Part shown: positions 53,601-56,797 of the stretch, in pieces
Layout: the number at the start of each line of letters is the position of its first letter
Numbering within the stretch: the stretch's first letter is position 1
Assembly: GCA_963978545.1 (NCBI GenBank)
Contig: OZ021722.1
Location: 744,001 to 808,000 of the forward strand
From: Linyphia triangularis
Taxonomy: Eukaryota > Arthropoda > Arachnida > Araneae > Linyphiidae
Direction: 5' to 3'
Length of the DNA stretch: 64,000 nucleotides
The notes under the pieces: model-generated
Databases searched by the model: none
Told to the model about the DNA's origin: nothing
Seen by the model: only the letters and a program-made list of their open reading frames with translations
Program-made: the position numbers and the translations under genes

Positions 53601-55280
53601 TTAAGTGAACTTTAGGAAAGTGACTAACCACTAATGACTTTTGAAATCACACTTGAAAAGTGACCACTTGTACAACTTACCAAAAAATCACCAAATTCAT
53701 AATAAATGATGTGACTTAAAATTATTGAATAATTTAAGAATAATAATCTTAAAACTAAAAATCCTTTACAAATTTCAGACTGTTGTGGCAACATCTTCTT
53801 CCACAGTTTCACACATTTCGTCATGATGGTTCATCCATTTATCTTCTTGATCCATGTCTTTTTTTCCATCATCTCTGCTTCCTCCTTGAGTAGCCAATGC
53901 CAAGATATTTTTGTCAAAAAATTAACAGTTCGTTAGTATCCCAATTAGATTCGAAATATTTTGTTAGTAAGTTTTGGACATCTCGAAGTTCACCACAGTA
54001 CCCGGATGAACATCTCTAGCTTGCTGTTCATTACACTTTTCTTACTTTTCACAACCGGCTCTATAGTATCAAAACATTGATTTTTGGGATAAATGTTTTA
54101 TCTTTGATGTTGTCCTGTTCGATAGTATTGATCATCAAGGGCGAATGGCTGATGCTTTGACAAATCATTAACTTATTGTTTATTTACGAAATTAAGCTGT
54201 TGTTTATTTTTGCAGAAAAAATATATTTGAGTATTTTTCTTTCATTAAATATACATGCTGCTGCCATACATACTCTTAATATTAAAATATGTTTATAATT
54301 TTTATCAATTATTTATTTTATGCCAAGTGTACAAAATGGATATAACCGTTGTAGTTGTCTTTAGTAGGTCTTTGTAGTGGTTTTGTGCTAAGTGCAAACA
54401 TCGAAGATACTTCAACATCGATGATTACTGTCCAAAGTTTTTCAGTCATCTGACAACTATTCGATGTTTAACTTTCAATGGCCATGGCTAATATGAAGAT
54501 GATCACTTTTGAAACTTACCGACTTGAGGATTTGGCCGGTTATGCAACACATCAGAATTTTCAAACACATATAAAACGCTGATTTCACCGTACTTACCAT
54601 GGTTTCTTGTTTCCAGTTGGTTGAAAAGTTTAGGTCAAACTTAAAAAAAAGAAAAACCACATTTCCAGGATTTAAGGAGGTGGCCGGTTTTGCAACTAGA
54701 TGACACAATTATTTTAAGTTGTTTGACTTGTTAAATTTTTGTTGTAATTGTATTTTCTGCCTTCATTCAGTTTAGACCCTTCTTTTCTTAGTGGAGCAGT
54801 TTTCTCTTCCAAATTGCTTGTAATGCAATCTTTGTTCCTAAAAAAAACTTGATGCTGGGATATATCACTGCAATTGTCTTAATATATTTTATGCTTTTAA
54901 TCCAAAGATATATTATGATATTCTAGGTCATATTTATAATATAAAAAGTTTTTTTTATTTTTTATGCCTCTTTAGTTTCAGTGTAATCAAAGCCAAAAGT
55001 GCCCCTCTAAATGTGGCAATTTTTTTTTTTAAATTCTAATGTTTTAAAAATAAGTTTTCAATTGAACTATAGCATAATTTAAAAAAAAATTTCGGCCAAT
55101 TTATATTGTACTTAAAACAGTTTTATAGTCTAATTATTCTCTTGTAATTCAAGCTCGTTCGATTCTGTCGTATATAATTATAATTATTCTCATCTTTTTT
55201 TAAAGTGCAGACGTTTGGTTCAATTTCAGATTTGGGAGAGGAAGCCTGCGGAGGAAACTGTGCCAAAGAACGGGAGCTGA
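2438..55280 (+). CDS. USP39: USP39/Sad1, tri-snRNP-associated ubiquitin-protease-like protein (14 coding exons)
   Basis: Known of the family: USP39/Sad1 is a nuclear factor of the U4/U6.U5 tri-snRNP needed for spliceosome assembly; it has a UBP zinc finger and an inactive USP fold. Seen here: joining 2438-2513, 5148-5202, 8323-8417, 9611-9747, 15923-16019, 18598-18653, 24706-24931, 27158-27303, 30092-30137, 35726-35931, 39747-39808, 45819-45957, 50043-50129 and 55230-55280 gives 1479 nt, 492 codons plus TGA, with every junction GT-AG and in phase. Residues 36-44 read CPYLDTINR. The zinc finger spans about 45-121 ([16 protein letters not shown]). The USP-like domain runs from about 150 to 478 and ends SEAYIQIW. 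The position of the USP catalytic Cys is Asp165 and that of the catalytic His is Thr439, so no protease activity is expected. The start has a strong context (AAG before ATG, G after). The N-terminus is much shorter than the roughly 100-residue charged tail of vertebrate USP39. Confidence 0.97.
3571..3895 (+). repeat. Diverged direct duplication of about 160 bp
   Basis: Two successive stretches share a TGGTTG/TGGATG...CCCAAAC...ACTG start, TTTAAATGGTC in the middle and GCAnnCACACCTTACTTA near the end. About 160 bp offset; homology is visible but gapped. Confidence 0.45.
4852..5084. mobile_element. P family: short piggyBac-like element, TTAA-flanked
   Basis: TTAA at 4848-4851 is followed by CCCACTGACTGTCA. 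The interior matches the copy at 10776-11040 in inverted orientation (AATAATTTTT...TTTTCCCTGCAATAA). TTAA at 5085-5088 closes it, with a decayed right terminus. It ends 59 nt before exon 2. Confidence 0.55.
5148..5202 (+). CDS. USP39: USP39 exon 2 (residues 26-44)
   Basis: Short exon after gttacag and before gtataa, reading [26 protein letters not shown] is a signature found just before the zinc finger in animal USP39. The last AG joins a G from exon 3 to give Arg44. A P-family element ends about 60 nt upstream. Confidence 0.93.
6759..7114 (+). mobile_element. B-family non-autonomous DNA transposon
   Basis: Starts CAAGTTGGCCACAGAACC and ends TTTTGTGGCCACCCTG, imperfect inverted termini. Perfect 5-bp flanking duplication TTATA (6754-6758 and 7115-7119). 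The interior has the family landmarks GGGAAATGTC, GGCGAGAATTGTGGTGG and ATTATCTCTTTAGCATA. Confidence 0.75.
7470..8245 (-). mobile_element. Truncated reverse copy of the CAGAGTTCATCCTAG element
   Basis: Read on the minus strand it starts CAGAGTTCATCCTAGAAATG at 8245 and follows the intron 9 element (33347-34710) through AGGGCA...AATTGC, the ATGCTTCAGTCC block and GTGGGATATCACAAGGA to about 7470, where homology stops. The distal terminus is lost. Confidence 0.7.
8323..8417 (+). CDS. USP39: USP39 exon 3 (residues 44-76, start of UBP zinc finger)
   Basis: Reads [20 protein letters not shown] followed by [12 protein letters not shown]. Cys67 and Cys70 form the CxxC zinc-binding knuckle of the ZnF-UBP domain. 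The acceptor follows a long T tract (ttttttttaatttcag) and the donor is gtaaaa. Phase is carried by one G into exon 4 (Gly76). Confidence 0.97.
9611..9747 (+). CDS. USP39: USP39 exon 4 (residues 76-121, rest of UBP zinc finger)
   Basis: Carries the histidine-rich second half of the finger: [18 protein letters not shown], then [19 protein letters not shown]. Likely zinc ligands are among His82, His86, His92, His93 and Cys105. The donor is gtattg. Base composition is visibly richer in G and C than the flanking introns. Confidence 0.97.
9748..10237 (+). other. Intron 4, 5' part
   Basis: Nothing recognised. Overlapping open frames on both strands (9824-10329) show no domain and run into the C-family element. 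Confidence 0.5.
10244..10730 (+). mobile_element. C-family hAT-like non-autonomous transposon (reference copy)
   Basis: Begins CAGGGGTCGCATTCGCCC and ends CACTGAGCCCCCTG, so the termini are short inverted repeats (CAGGGG). Perfect 6-bp target duplication AAAGCA (10238-10243, 10731-10736). Internal landmarks: TTTTCCTCCAA, GTATAATTGTTTAA, TTTGGAAAGAATGTCTG and repeated AATTATCCCTAAAA. Confidence 0.8.
10776..11040. mobile_element. P family: piggyBac-like MITE, TTAA-flanked
   Basis: TTAA at 10772-10775 and 11041-11044. Termini are inverted repeats: TCCACTGATGGTCATG against CATGACCGTCAATGGG. A TTAA duplication is diagnostic of piggyBac-type transposition. The interior is AT-rich and non-coding. 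Confidence 0.75.
11219..11397 (+). repeat. Dispersed repeat pair, copy 1 (intron 4)
   Basis: Runs from TTTTAATATTGAGTAATTAG to GAAAATTTTTGCAGG and beyond. It is about 80% alike by eye to 16777-16947 in the same orientation. It abuts the 3' end of the RTE-like element at 11402. Confidence 0.6.
11402..14260 (-). pseudogene. Decayed RTE-like non-LTR retrotransposon (endonuclease plus reverse transcriptase)
   Basis: Read on the minus strand, fragments appear in the right order but in shifting frames. The apurinic-type endonuclease gives [10 protein letters not shown] (about 14220), [17 protein letters not shown] and GDFNAK (about 14010-14150), and SDHYLVKVK (about 13790). Then come a linker, reverse transcriptase [15 protein letters not shown] (about 12810) and [11 protein letters not shown] (about 12700), and the C-terminal [21 protein letters not shown] and RPKLRW blocks (11402-11870). 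Several frameshifts and stops make it non-functional. The RT palm (YxDD) area is replaced by about 350 bp of unrelated sequence (about 12165-12510). Clade assignment rests on the C-terminal ETW...RILRKIFG...RPKLRW pattern and is tentative. Antisense to USP39. Confidence 0.82.
14270..15270 (+). other. Intron 4, central part
   Basis: Begins with a long T-rich tract (14279-14302). Small imperfect duplications occur (gacttgtatccctaatgg twice near 14805-14840). No gene or named element recognised. Confidence 0.45.
15274..15692 (+). mobile_element. B-family element
   Basis: AGAGTGGCCGCAGAACCTGG at the left, TTTTGTGGTCACCTTG at the right, full set of internal landmarks. The exact left edge is blurred by an AGAGAG run, and no clean target duplication is visible. 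Confidence 0.65.
15923..16019 (+). CDS. USP39: USP39 exon 5 (residues 122-154, linker to USP domain)
   Basis: Reads [20 protein letters not shown] and then [13 protein letters not shown], the conserved linker between the zinc finger and the USP-like domain. The acceptor is tatttttag and the donor gtatgc. Gly154 is split with exon 6. Confidence 0.97.
16190..16660 (+). repeat. D-family repeat (intron 5)
   Basis: GTGTGTATGTTTGTCGATGG, CCTAATTAACCCAGTTACAA and TTCCACAAAATTTTGGGGGC, then the tail GATGCCAACACCAAGCACAC. The tail also occurs near 27868, so the family extends beyond the tandem units. Confidence 0.55.
16777..16947 (+). repeat. Dispersed repeat pair, copy 2 (intron 5)
   Basis: Same-orientation relative of 11219-11397, sharing TTAATATTGAGTAATTAGCA, CTAGAACTGTAAATTATA and GAAAATTTTTGCAGGCATcc. 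Confidence 0.6.
17219..17266. repeat. Poly(A) tract followed by (AT)n microsatellite
   Basis: About 20 A then about 13 AT units. Another run of more than 30 A lies at about 17600-17632, and 17640-18150 beyond it holds nothing I recognise. Confidence 0.8.
18160..18520 (+). mobile_element. B-family element (intron 5, near exon 6)
   Basis: Starts CAGAGTGGCTACAGAACCCG. The right end is decayed after CCCCCTGAATTTT. Exon 6 begins about 78 nt further on. Confidence 0.65.
18598..18653 (+). CDS. USP39: USP39 exon 6 (residues 154-172, degenerate Cys box)
   Basis: Encodes [18 protein letters not shown], the region corresponding to the USP Cys box (GLxNLGNTCYMNxxLQ in active enzymes). Asp165 stands where the nucleophilic Cys would be, as in other USP39 proteins. 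Cys167 lies two residues later, where human USP39 has Ala. The acceptor is atttcag and the donor gtaaac. Confidence 0.97.
19060..19449 (+). mobile_element. B-family element (intron 6)
   Basis: CTCTGGCCACAGAACCTGGA to TTTGTGGCCACCCAG. The left outermost bases are altered. Minus-strand open frames here are accidental. Confidence 0.65.
19557..20181 (+). mobile_element. C-family hAT-like element with a nested insertion
   Basis: CAACGGTCACATTCACCC to CACTGCACCTTCTG, flanked by a perfect 6-bp duplication AAACAT (19551-19556, 20182-20187). A 170-bp TA-flanked element is inserted near its left end. Confidence 0.8.
19580..19749. mobile_element. pogo/Tigger-like MITE nested in a C element
   Basis: Inverted termini CAGTCAAACCCC and GGGTTTGACTG between TA dinucleotides (19578-19579, 19750-19751). 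Termini of the type CAGTCAAACC with a TA duplication are typical of pogo/Tigger elements. Removing it restores the C-family string CCCTAATATTCC. Confidence 0.8.
20190..21330 (+). other. Intron 6, no recognised feature
   Basis: AT-rich. A tandemly doubled phrase (AAGTATATAATAATTGAGTA) lies near 20865-20895. Nothing else found. Confidence 0.4.
21339..23118. repeat. Cluster of GTAACACTCATGAG motifs
   Basis: The 14-mer or a close variant occurs near 21340, 21359, 22776, 22929 and 23105 on the plus strand, and inverted (CTCATGAGTGTTAC) near 22751. The core ACTCATGAGT is itself palindromic. The sites bracket the decayed minus-strand gene at 21497-22290. Confidence 0.6.
21497..22290 (-). pseudogene. 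Decayed C-terminal half of an unnamed repeat-borne gene family
   Basis: On the minus strand, in order: [14 protein letters not shown] (about 22270), a frameshift, [20 protein letters not shown], another break, [25 protein letters not shown], a TGA, then [16 protein letters not shown] with [10 protein letters not shown] (a Cys/His-rich stretch). An acidic linker (21784-21900) follows. After a frameshift near 21760 comes the tail [40 protein letters not shown] and [17 protein letters not shown]. The tail reads like a small beta-rich module. I recall similar proteins scattered through invertebrate genomes, but I know no function for them. AATAAA-like signals lie downstream near 21449. At least three frame breaks mean it is not functional. 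Confidence 0.55.
23130..24010 (+). other. Intron 6, no recognised feature
   Basis: AT-rich; short opposing open frames around 23750-24053 carry no domain. Confidence 0.4.
24013..24683 (+). mobile_element. E-family DNA transposon, near full length
   Basis: Left CAGCGTTCCTACAGTCATT, right TTTCAGTGGGAACACTG, imperfect inverted termini. Landmarks: CTTAATATTTTTTAACTTG, CTTGAAAATGCTTAGAG, GCGAGACTGCCACTTACAAG, TGAAAGATTTTGATATTA and AGTCCTTGAGAAGTCGTTG. About 670 bp against 408 bp for the shorter copy at 45163. It ends 22 nt before exon 7. Confidence 0.7.
24706..24931 (+). CDS. USP39: USP39 exon 7 (residues 173-248, USP-like core)
   Basis: Longest exon and strikingly GC-rich against the introns. 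It reads [18 protein letters not shown], then [20 protein letters not shown] and [19 protein letters not shown], all strongly conserved in USP39. The acceptor follows a run of 12 T. The donor is gtaggg. An E-family element ends 22 nt upstream and a C-family element starts 30 nt downstream. Antisense open frames here are shadows of this exon. Confidence 0.98.
24962..25396 (+). mobile_element. C-family element immediately after exon 7
   Basis: CAGGCCTTAAAATTCC to CACTGCTCCTTCTG, flanked by AAGTAC/AAGTTC (5 of 6 match). It starts 30 nt after the exon 7 donor. Confidence 0.7.
25403..26680 (+). other. Intron 7, no recognised feature
   Basis: Very AT-rich, no gene or element recognised apart from short A and T runs. 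Confidence 0.4.
26684..27103 (+). mobile_element. C-family element before exon 8
   Basis: Starts within GGCCCTAAAATTCC (left terminus missing) and ends CACTGCATCCCCTG. The right end is 54 nt before exon 8. Confidence 0.7.
27158..27303 (+). CDS. USP39: USP39 exon 8 (residues 248-296)
   Basis: Reads [19 protein letters not shown] and [20 protein letters not shown], matching the USP39 block FLSWFLNALHSAL...FQGSMRI. The acceptor is gttgcag and the donor gtaagc. A C-family copy ends about 54 nt upstream. Confidence 0.97.
27355..28200 (+). repeat. D-family repeats (intron 8), two adjoining copies
   Basis: CCTAATTAACCCACTTGCCG, ATTCTATCAAGTTTTGGGGG and GGATGCTAACACCAAGCACA, then a second start GTGTGTGTTTGTTTGCAAAT at about 28012 with another unit. 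Starts about 50 nt after exon 8. Confidence 0.6.
28639..29048 (+). mobile_element. B-family element (intron 8)
   Basis: CAGAGTGGCCACAGAACC to TTTTGTGTCCACCCTG, well preserved, with a poly(A) expansion inside (about 28966-28978). No clear target duplication. Confidence 0.75.
29602..30021. mobile_element. H-family foldback element, TTAA-flanked
   Basis: TTAA at 29598-29601 and 30022-30025. Arms of more than 130 nt are inverted repeats: GAGGAAATCCAAGTAAGGAT against ATCCTTTCTAGGACTTCCTC, continuing through TTTAGAAACTAC and TTGATACGAAAAGGATCACTTT. The centre carries CAGGTGGCGCCACTGTATAG. It ends about 70 nt before exon 9. Confidence 0.75.
30092..30137 (+). CDS. USP39: USP39 exon 9 (residues 297-312)
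   Basis: 46-nt exon reading [15 protein letters not shown] and a split Glu. It corresponds to the acidic AEEKEQLLHNDEYQE segment of human USP39. The acceptor is ctctttcag and the donor gtaaga. Skipping this exon would shift the frame. Confidence 0.94.
30138..32100 (+). other. Intron 9, 5' part
   Basis: No element or gene recognised. There is a C11 run at about 31047. A stretch near 30640-30700 reads CTGCGACGTACGTCGCAG, a perfect palindrome. Confidence 0.45.
32108..32874. mobile_element. TA-flanked pogo/mariner-like element
   Basis: Left TAGTAATAGACCCTTTATCC, right GATAAAGGGTCCTTTACTG, diverged inverted repeats between TA dinucleotides (32106-32107, 32875-32876). The interior has only broken open frames and no transposase motif that I recognise. 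Confidence 0.6.
33347..34710. mobile_element. 1.36-kb DNA transposon nested in a C element
   Basis: Termini CAGAGTTCATCCTAG and CTAGGATGAACTCTG are perfect 15-bp inverted repeats. Flanks ATTTTTG and ATGTTTG look like an imperfect 7-bp duplication. The right subterminal region has several AAGGGCAGG...GGGCGC(T/G) repeats and a GC-rich end. A reverse relative lies at 7470-8245. No intact transposase. Confidence 0.8.
34899..35647. mobile_element. 749-bp hAT-like element nested in the same C element
   Basis: CAGGGATGCAAGAGCTACTCC at the left, GTACTTACATCACTG at the right, 6-bp duplication AAAATT (34893-34898, 35648-35653). The left subterminal region repeats TGCGCC(A/G)AA...; the right repeats CTGCTCC(A)AAA. 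Confidence 0.75.
35726..35931 (+). CDS. USP39: USP39 exon 10 (residues 312-380)
   Basis: Reads [35 protein letters not shown] and [16 protein letters not shown]. The (F/L)LYLTLDLP and LPPYLI blocks are USP core strands. The donor gtactc is the weakest-looking in the gene. The acceptor region (cctccactgtag) lies at the truncated edge of a C-family copy. Confidence 0.97.
35932..36555 (+). other. Intron 10, 5' part
   Basis: AT-rich; CTTAAAATTTGTGAAG-type low complexity. Nothing recognised. Confidence 0.4.
36560..36930 (+). mobile_element. E-family fragment (right half)
   Basis: Matches the right half of 24013-24683: AGCAGCGTTTATATTTTATG, CATTTAATGTGCTATGG, TGAAAGATTTTGATATTAAC and CCCTTAAAAGTCATTGAGTT. 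The termini are not preserved. Confidence 0.6.
37580..38775. mobile_element. 1.2-kb hAT-like element with 6-bp target duplication
   Basis: CAGAGGTCGCAGACG at the left, AAAGTGACAA rc-type terminus GTCACTTTGACCCCTG at the right. Perfect 6-bp duplication GGGATA (37574-37579, 38776-38781). Both subterminal regions carry runs of TCCTATAT(ATTG) repeats. The middle (37980-38340) has a broken plus-strand frame ([18 protein letters not shown], then stops) that may be a transposase N-terminus. Confidence 0.78.
38782..39746 (+). other. Intron 10, 3' part
   Basis: Contains a segment (about 38815-38945: CCAGTTTTTCCCGTGAAAAA, TTCTCATGTCTGTTC) that recurs in diverged form at 58975-59045 downstream of the gene. 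Otherwise nothing recognised. Confidence 0.45.
39747..39808 (+). CDS. USP39: USP39 exon 11 (residues 381-401)
   Basis: Reads [20 protein letters not shown] and a split Lys, matching the human block RFTKNNFFVEKNPTIVNFPI. The acceptor is ctttttcag and the donor gtaaga. Two extra nucleotides pass to exon 12. Confidence 0.97.
40076..40521 (+). mobile_element. C-family element (intron 11)
   Basis: CAGAGGTCACATTCGTCC to TTACTGTGTCCTCTG, with 6-bp flanks CAATAC/TAATAC (5 of 6). Confidence 0.78.
41480..41909 (-). pseudogene. piggyBac-like transposase N-terminal remnant
   Basis: Minus-strand reading: [20 protein letters not shown] (about 41800-41850), [61 protein letters not shown], then after a frame slip [16 protein letters not shown]. 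The pattern LPG...(T/D)P...W...F...I..IV..TN..I is the N-terminal signature of piggyBac-type (DDE_Tnp_1_7) transposases. The catalytic DDD core is absent. Frame shifts and stops mean it is dead. Confidence 0.65.
41924..42101 (+). mobile_element. tRNA-derived SINE with 14-bp target duplication
   Basis: A-box-like TATAGTGGTTAGCG, B box GGTTCGAGTCC (41978-41988), then the family body (GGCATGGGTGTTTGTAAATG ... GACGGCGCCAGATAATCTGA) ending ATACAACCAAC. Flanked by perfect CATACGGACTCACT (41910-41923, 42102-42115). Confidence 0.88.
42560..43375 (-). pseudogene. Decayed N-terminal half of the same unnamed repeat-borne gene family
   Basis: Minus-strand fragments in order: [20 protein letters not shown] (about 43330), a slip in an A run, [39 protein letters not shown], a slip, [15 protein letters not shown] and [10 protein letters not shown]. 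Then a diverged helix-turn-helix-like stretch [30 protein letters not shown] (42760-42825), [12 protein letters not shown] and GTGRTH. The string SDEQSR...P followed by KIG-SKF matches what I recall of the front part of the family whose tail is at 21497-22290. Several frame breaks. Function unknown. Confidence 0.5.
43558..43571. repeat. Poly(G) run
   Basis: About 13 consecutive G in an AT-rich intron. Confidence 0.8.
43773..44290 (+). mobile_element. C-family element, degenerate
   Basis: GGGTCATATTATGGTCC, TTTTCCTCCAAAACTCG and TTGGCAGTTTTTTGTCGG are preserved. It contains an internal doubling (about 43975-44160: AGTACTTTGAATGTTGCTTA twice). The right terminus is lost. Confidence 0.6.
44601..45054 (+). 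mobile_element. C-family element (intron 11)
   Basis: CTAGGGACTCTAAAATTC to CACTCATTGCGCCCCTT, 6-bp flanks GATATG/AATATG (5 of 6). Landmarks intact. Confidence 0.72.
45163..45570 (+). mobile_element. E-family element, short form
   Basis: Perfect inverted termini CAGGGTTCCCAC and GTGGGAACCCTG, 5-bp duplication TTTAC (45158-45162, 45571-45575). Internal doubling of CCTTGAAAATGCTTAGAGG. Confidence 0.8.
45614..45779 (+). mobile_element. tRNA-derived SINE next to exon 12
   Basis: CGTATAGTGGTTAGCG...GGTTCGAGTCC...GACGGCGCCAGATAATCTGA...CAACCAA. Perfect 12-bp duplication CCCATGATATTC (45602-45613, 45780-45791). The first few bases of the consensus are missing (5' truncation). The second duplication ends 27 nt before exon 12. 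Confidence 0.9.
45819..45957 (+). CDS. USP39: USP39 exon 12 (residues 401-447, degenerate His box)
   Basis: Reads [33 protein letters not shown] and [10 protein letters not shown]. In active USPs this last motif is GHYxxY; here Thr439 replaces the catalytic His (human USP39 has Ser). The acceptor is gttttcag with a good branch-point candidate (TTCTGAC) about 20 nt upstream. The donor is gtaagc. A SINE target duplication ends 27 nt upstream. Confidence 0.97.
45974..46359 (+). mobile_element. C-family element, 5'-truncated, after exon 12
   Basis: Begins mid-family at AGAAAAGTGGATTCAATT, 16 nt past the exon 12 donor, and ends CACTGTGTCCCCTG. It includes two perfect 43-bp tandem units at 46180-46265. 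Confidence 0.72.
46365..47685 (+). other. Intron 12, no recognised feature
   Basis: AT-rich with many T and A runs. No gene or named element recognised. Confidence 0.4.
47690..48470 (+). repeat. D-family repeat, four units
   Basis: TTATTAACCCACTTGCCATC at 47741, then units near 47888, 48013 and 48290, each with an ATnCAATCnnnCTGAAA stretch and ATTCTATCAAGTTTTGxxG. Best example of the tandem make-up of this family. Confidence 0.6.
48478..49838 (+). mobile_element. Long B-related element (1.36 kb)
   Basis: Left GGGTGGCTACAGAACCTGG with AATCAGGGACATGTCAGGG, right GAAATGTCAGGGAATTTT to CTGTAGCCATCCTG. Only the outer parts match the 350-400-bp B copies; about 1.1 kb in the middle is unique and has no open frame of note. 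No target duplication seen. Confidence 0.55.
50043..50129 (+). CDS. USP39: USP39 exon 13 (residues 448-476)
   Basis: Reads [20 protein letters not shown] then ITLSEAYIQ. The GKWYE and SEAYIQ blocks are near-invariant in USP39. The acceptor is tttttccag and the donor gtaact. 87 nt, exactly 29 codons. Confidence 0.97.
50130..50815 (+). other. Intron 13, 5' part
   Basis: 50395-50480 has short AAATCATGGAAA...GTCATGAAATT repeats. Nothing else recognised. Confidence 0.4.
50822..51206 (+). mobile_element. B-family element (intron 13)
   Basis: CAGAGTGACCATAGAACTTGG to TTTTGTGCCCACCCTG, flanks TTATT/TTAGT (4 of 5). Confidence 0.72.
51890..52760 (+). repeat. Degenerate repeats around GATTTTCACCTAGGTTTA
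   Basis: Blocks at about 51930, 52165 and 52635 share GnGATGnTxATTTTCACCTAGG, then a TAAGTAATnxCA...TATTxxGA run. Likely an old tandem element interrupted by the 226-bp insert. Confidence 0.4.
52246..52471. mobile_element. 226-bp hAT-like MITE
   Basis: Perfect 12-bp inverted termini CAGGGGTGAAAA and TTTTCACCCCTG; 6-bp flanks AGTATT/GGTATT (5 of 6). Confidence 0.78.
52765..55229 (+). other. Intron 13, 3' part, with a possible decayed minus-strand coding patch
   Basis: On the minus strand near 53785-54000, [20 protein letters not shown] followed after a slip by [20 protein letters not shown] and [17 protein letters not shown] looks protein-like. It is short, frame-broken and unidentified. Around 54470-54710, ACCGGCCAAAT/ACCGGCCACCT phrases repeat. 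Nothing else recognised. Confidence 0.3.
55230..55280 (+). CDS. USP39: USP39 exon 14 (residues 477-492, stop codon)
   Basis: Reads [16 protein letters not shown] then TGA. IW plus a short charged tail closes USP39 proteins. The acceptor is caatttcag. Poly(A) signals follow within 60 nt. Confidence 0.96.
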   Translation: MWERKPAEETVPKNGS

Positions 55281-55297
55281 GTTTTAACACATCTGTA

Positions 55298-55341
55298 AAT
55301 AAATATCAAGAGAGTGTACCTTATTATGTGTGCGGATTAAA
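55298..55341 (+). terminator. USP39 polyadenylation signals
   Basis: AATAAA at 55298-55303 and ATTAAA at 55336-55341 follow the stop codon by 18 and 56 nt, with a GT-rich stretch (gttgtgttatg) just after the second. The predicted 3' UTR is therefore very short, under about 100 nt. Confidence 0.6.
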
Positions 55342-55574
55342 GTTGTGTTATGTATTTTACTCATTTTTCTACTTCTTTTAGTAGTGTTCCTATAGAAAAG
55401 TCTTAAACAAAAGTTTATTACTTGTATATGATCCTTAAATAATTACTTTAAAATAAGCACAACCAATATATCCAGCTTTTAAGAACATTCCATAAAAAAG
55501 TGTGAGCATGCTCAACAATTTGTGTAATTCTAAAAATCAAATGTCCTATAGTTTTGGTTAGAGCAGCATTAAAG

Positions 55575-56115
55575 TTTTTTATTTGATGTAGTGGTAGTCA
55601 CCACCTGCAAGTCTTTTACCTTTTTTTAGTTTTATTTATAATAGATACATTAAATGAAAACAATTTGTCTTTTCATTAAGTGATCCTTTTCTCACCAAAT
55701 GTCAAGGTTTTATACATAAGTAGTTTTCTAAATGAATTTTGCAAGATGATTGTTACATGGTGCTGATCCTTACTACAGAGTGGCCACAGAACCTGGAAAA
55801 CCTGTAAATCAGGGAGCTTTCTCATTTTGGAAAAAATCAGGGAAATGTCGGGGAGTTTTTAAAATGTTGTCAGAAATCAGTGAAATTTTCTTTGTTCTGA
55901 AGGCCCTTTTTTTTTCTGCGCCATTTTCCCAAAAATTGTGGTGGTAATTGTTAGAAGTTTATTGTTACGAAATAATTTAAAGTTTTCATAACCACTAACT
56001 ATTTTTAATAAATTGGTGTATTATCTCTTTAGCATATATGTTCTATTTGATCAGGGTGTCTACATATCTGGAAAATGAATTTTCTGGCCACCCTGTACTA
56101 GGACTTCCTTCTAAA
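55575..56115 (+). mobile_element. H-family right arm interrupted by a B element
   Basis: AACAATTTGTCTTTTCATTA...AGTAGTTTTC...GATCCTTACTA, then the B insert (55776-56095), then TACTAGGACTTCCTTCTAA. Without the insert it rejoins the H-family terminus CTTACTAGGACTTCC. The left arm is absent. Confidence 0.7.
55776..56095 (+). mobile_element. B-family element with verified 5-bp duplication
   Basis: CAGAGTGGCCACAGAACCTGG to TTTCTGGCCACCCTG, with TACTA at 55771-55775 and 56096-56100. It lacks the usual 60-70 bp before the right terminus. Confidence 0.85.
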
Positions 56116-56147
56116 TTTGAAAAAATGTCCTTGGATATAAAATTAAG

Positions 56148-56706
56148 AGGGAATCCTAGTATCATTTGCTATGTTGCAATCATCTTGCCCAGTTCATTTA
56201 GAAACTACTTCGTAACCACCTTGACATTTGGTACGAAAATGATCACTTAATGAAATGACATCAATTAAAATCTCGAAAATAGCATTTAATATATTTTATT
56301 TTTGAAATCCTTAGTCATTGCCGACCAAACGGTATAGTGGTTAGAGTTCTAGCTTCTAGACCGCGAGGTTGCGGGTTCCGAGTCCCGTGTAAGGCATGGG
56401 TGTTTGTAAATATATGTTGGCTTGTCTAATGACTAATGTTTCGGCGCATTATAGCCCTCGTGTTGCTGACGGCGCCAGATAATCTGAAAACAACCAACCA
56501 ACCTTAAGTCATTGCTACTTGTCTTTTTATATTTTCATTTGTAATGGGTAGACATTAAATGAAAATAATTTGTCCTTTCATGAAGTGATCATTTTTGTAC
56601 CTACTCTCCAAATGTTCAGGTTTTATAGAAAGTAGTTTCTAAATGCACTGGGCTAGACGATTGTAACATAATGAGTATAGGGAAATATTCTTACTAGGAC
56701 TTCCTG
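56148..56706. mobile_element. H-family foldback element, TTAA-flanked, with SINE in the loop
   Basis: TTAA at 56144-56147 and 56707-56710. Arms: GAGGGAATCCTAGTATCATT...GTACGAAAATGATCACTTAA against TGAAGTGATCATTTTTGTAC...CTTACTAGGACTTCCTG. The SINE at 56320-56501 sits between them. Confidence 0.78.
56320..56501 (+). mobile_element. tRNA-derived SINE in the loop of a foldback element
   Basis: GCCGACCAAACGGTATAGTG start, B box with one extra base (GGTTCCGAGTCC), usual body and CAACCAACCA tail. Flanks CCTTAGTCATT/CCTTAAGTCATT (one-base indel). Confidence 0.85.
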
Positions 56707-56797
56707 TTAATCTAATTGCATGTTGCTGGAAATGTAAAAAATGGCGTAAGTATTTGAACAATATTTTATGCGATGTTTTCCAAAGAACACTGTCAAA

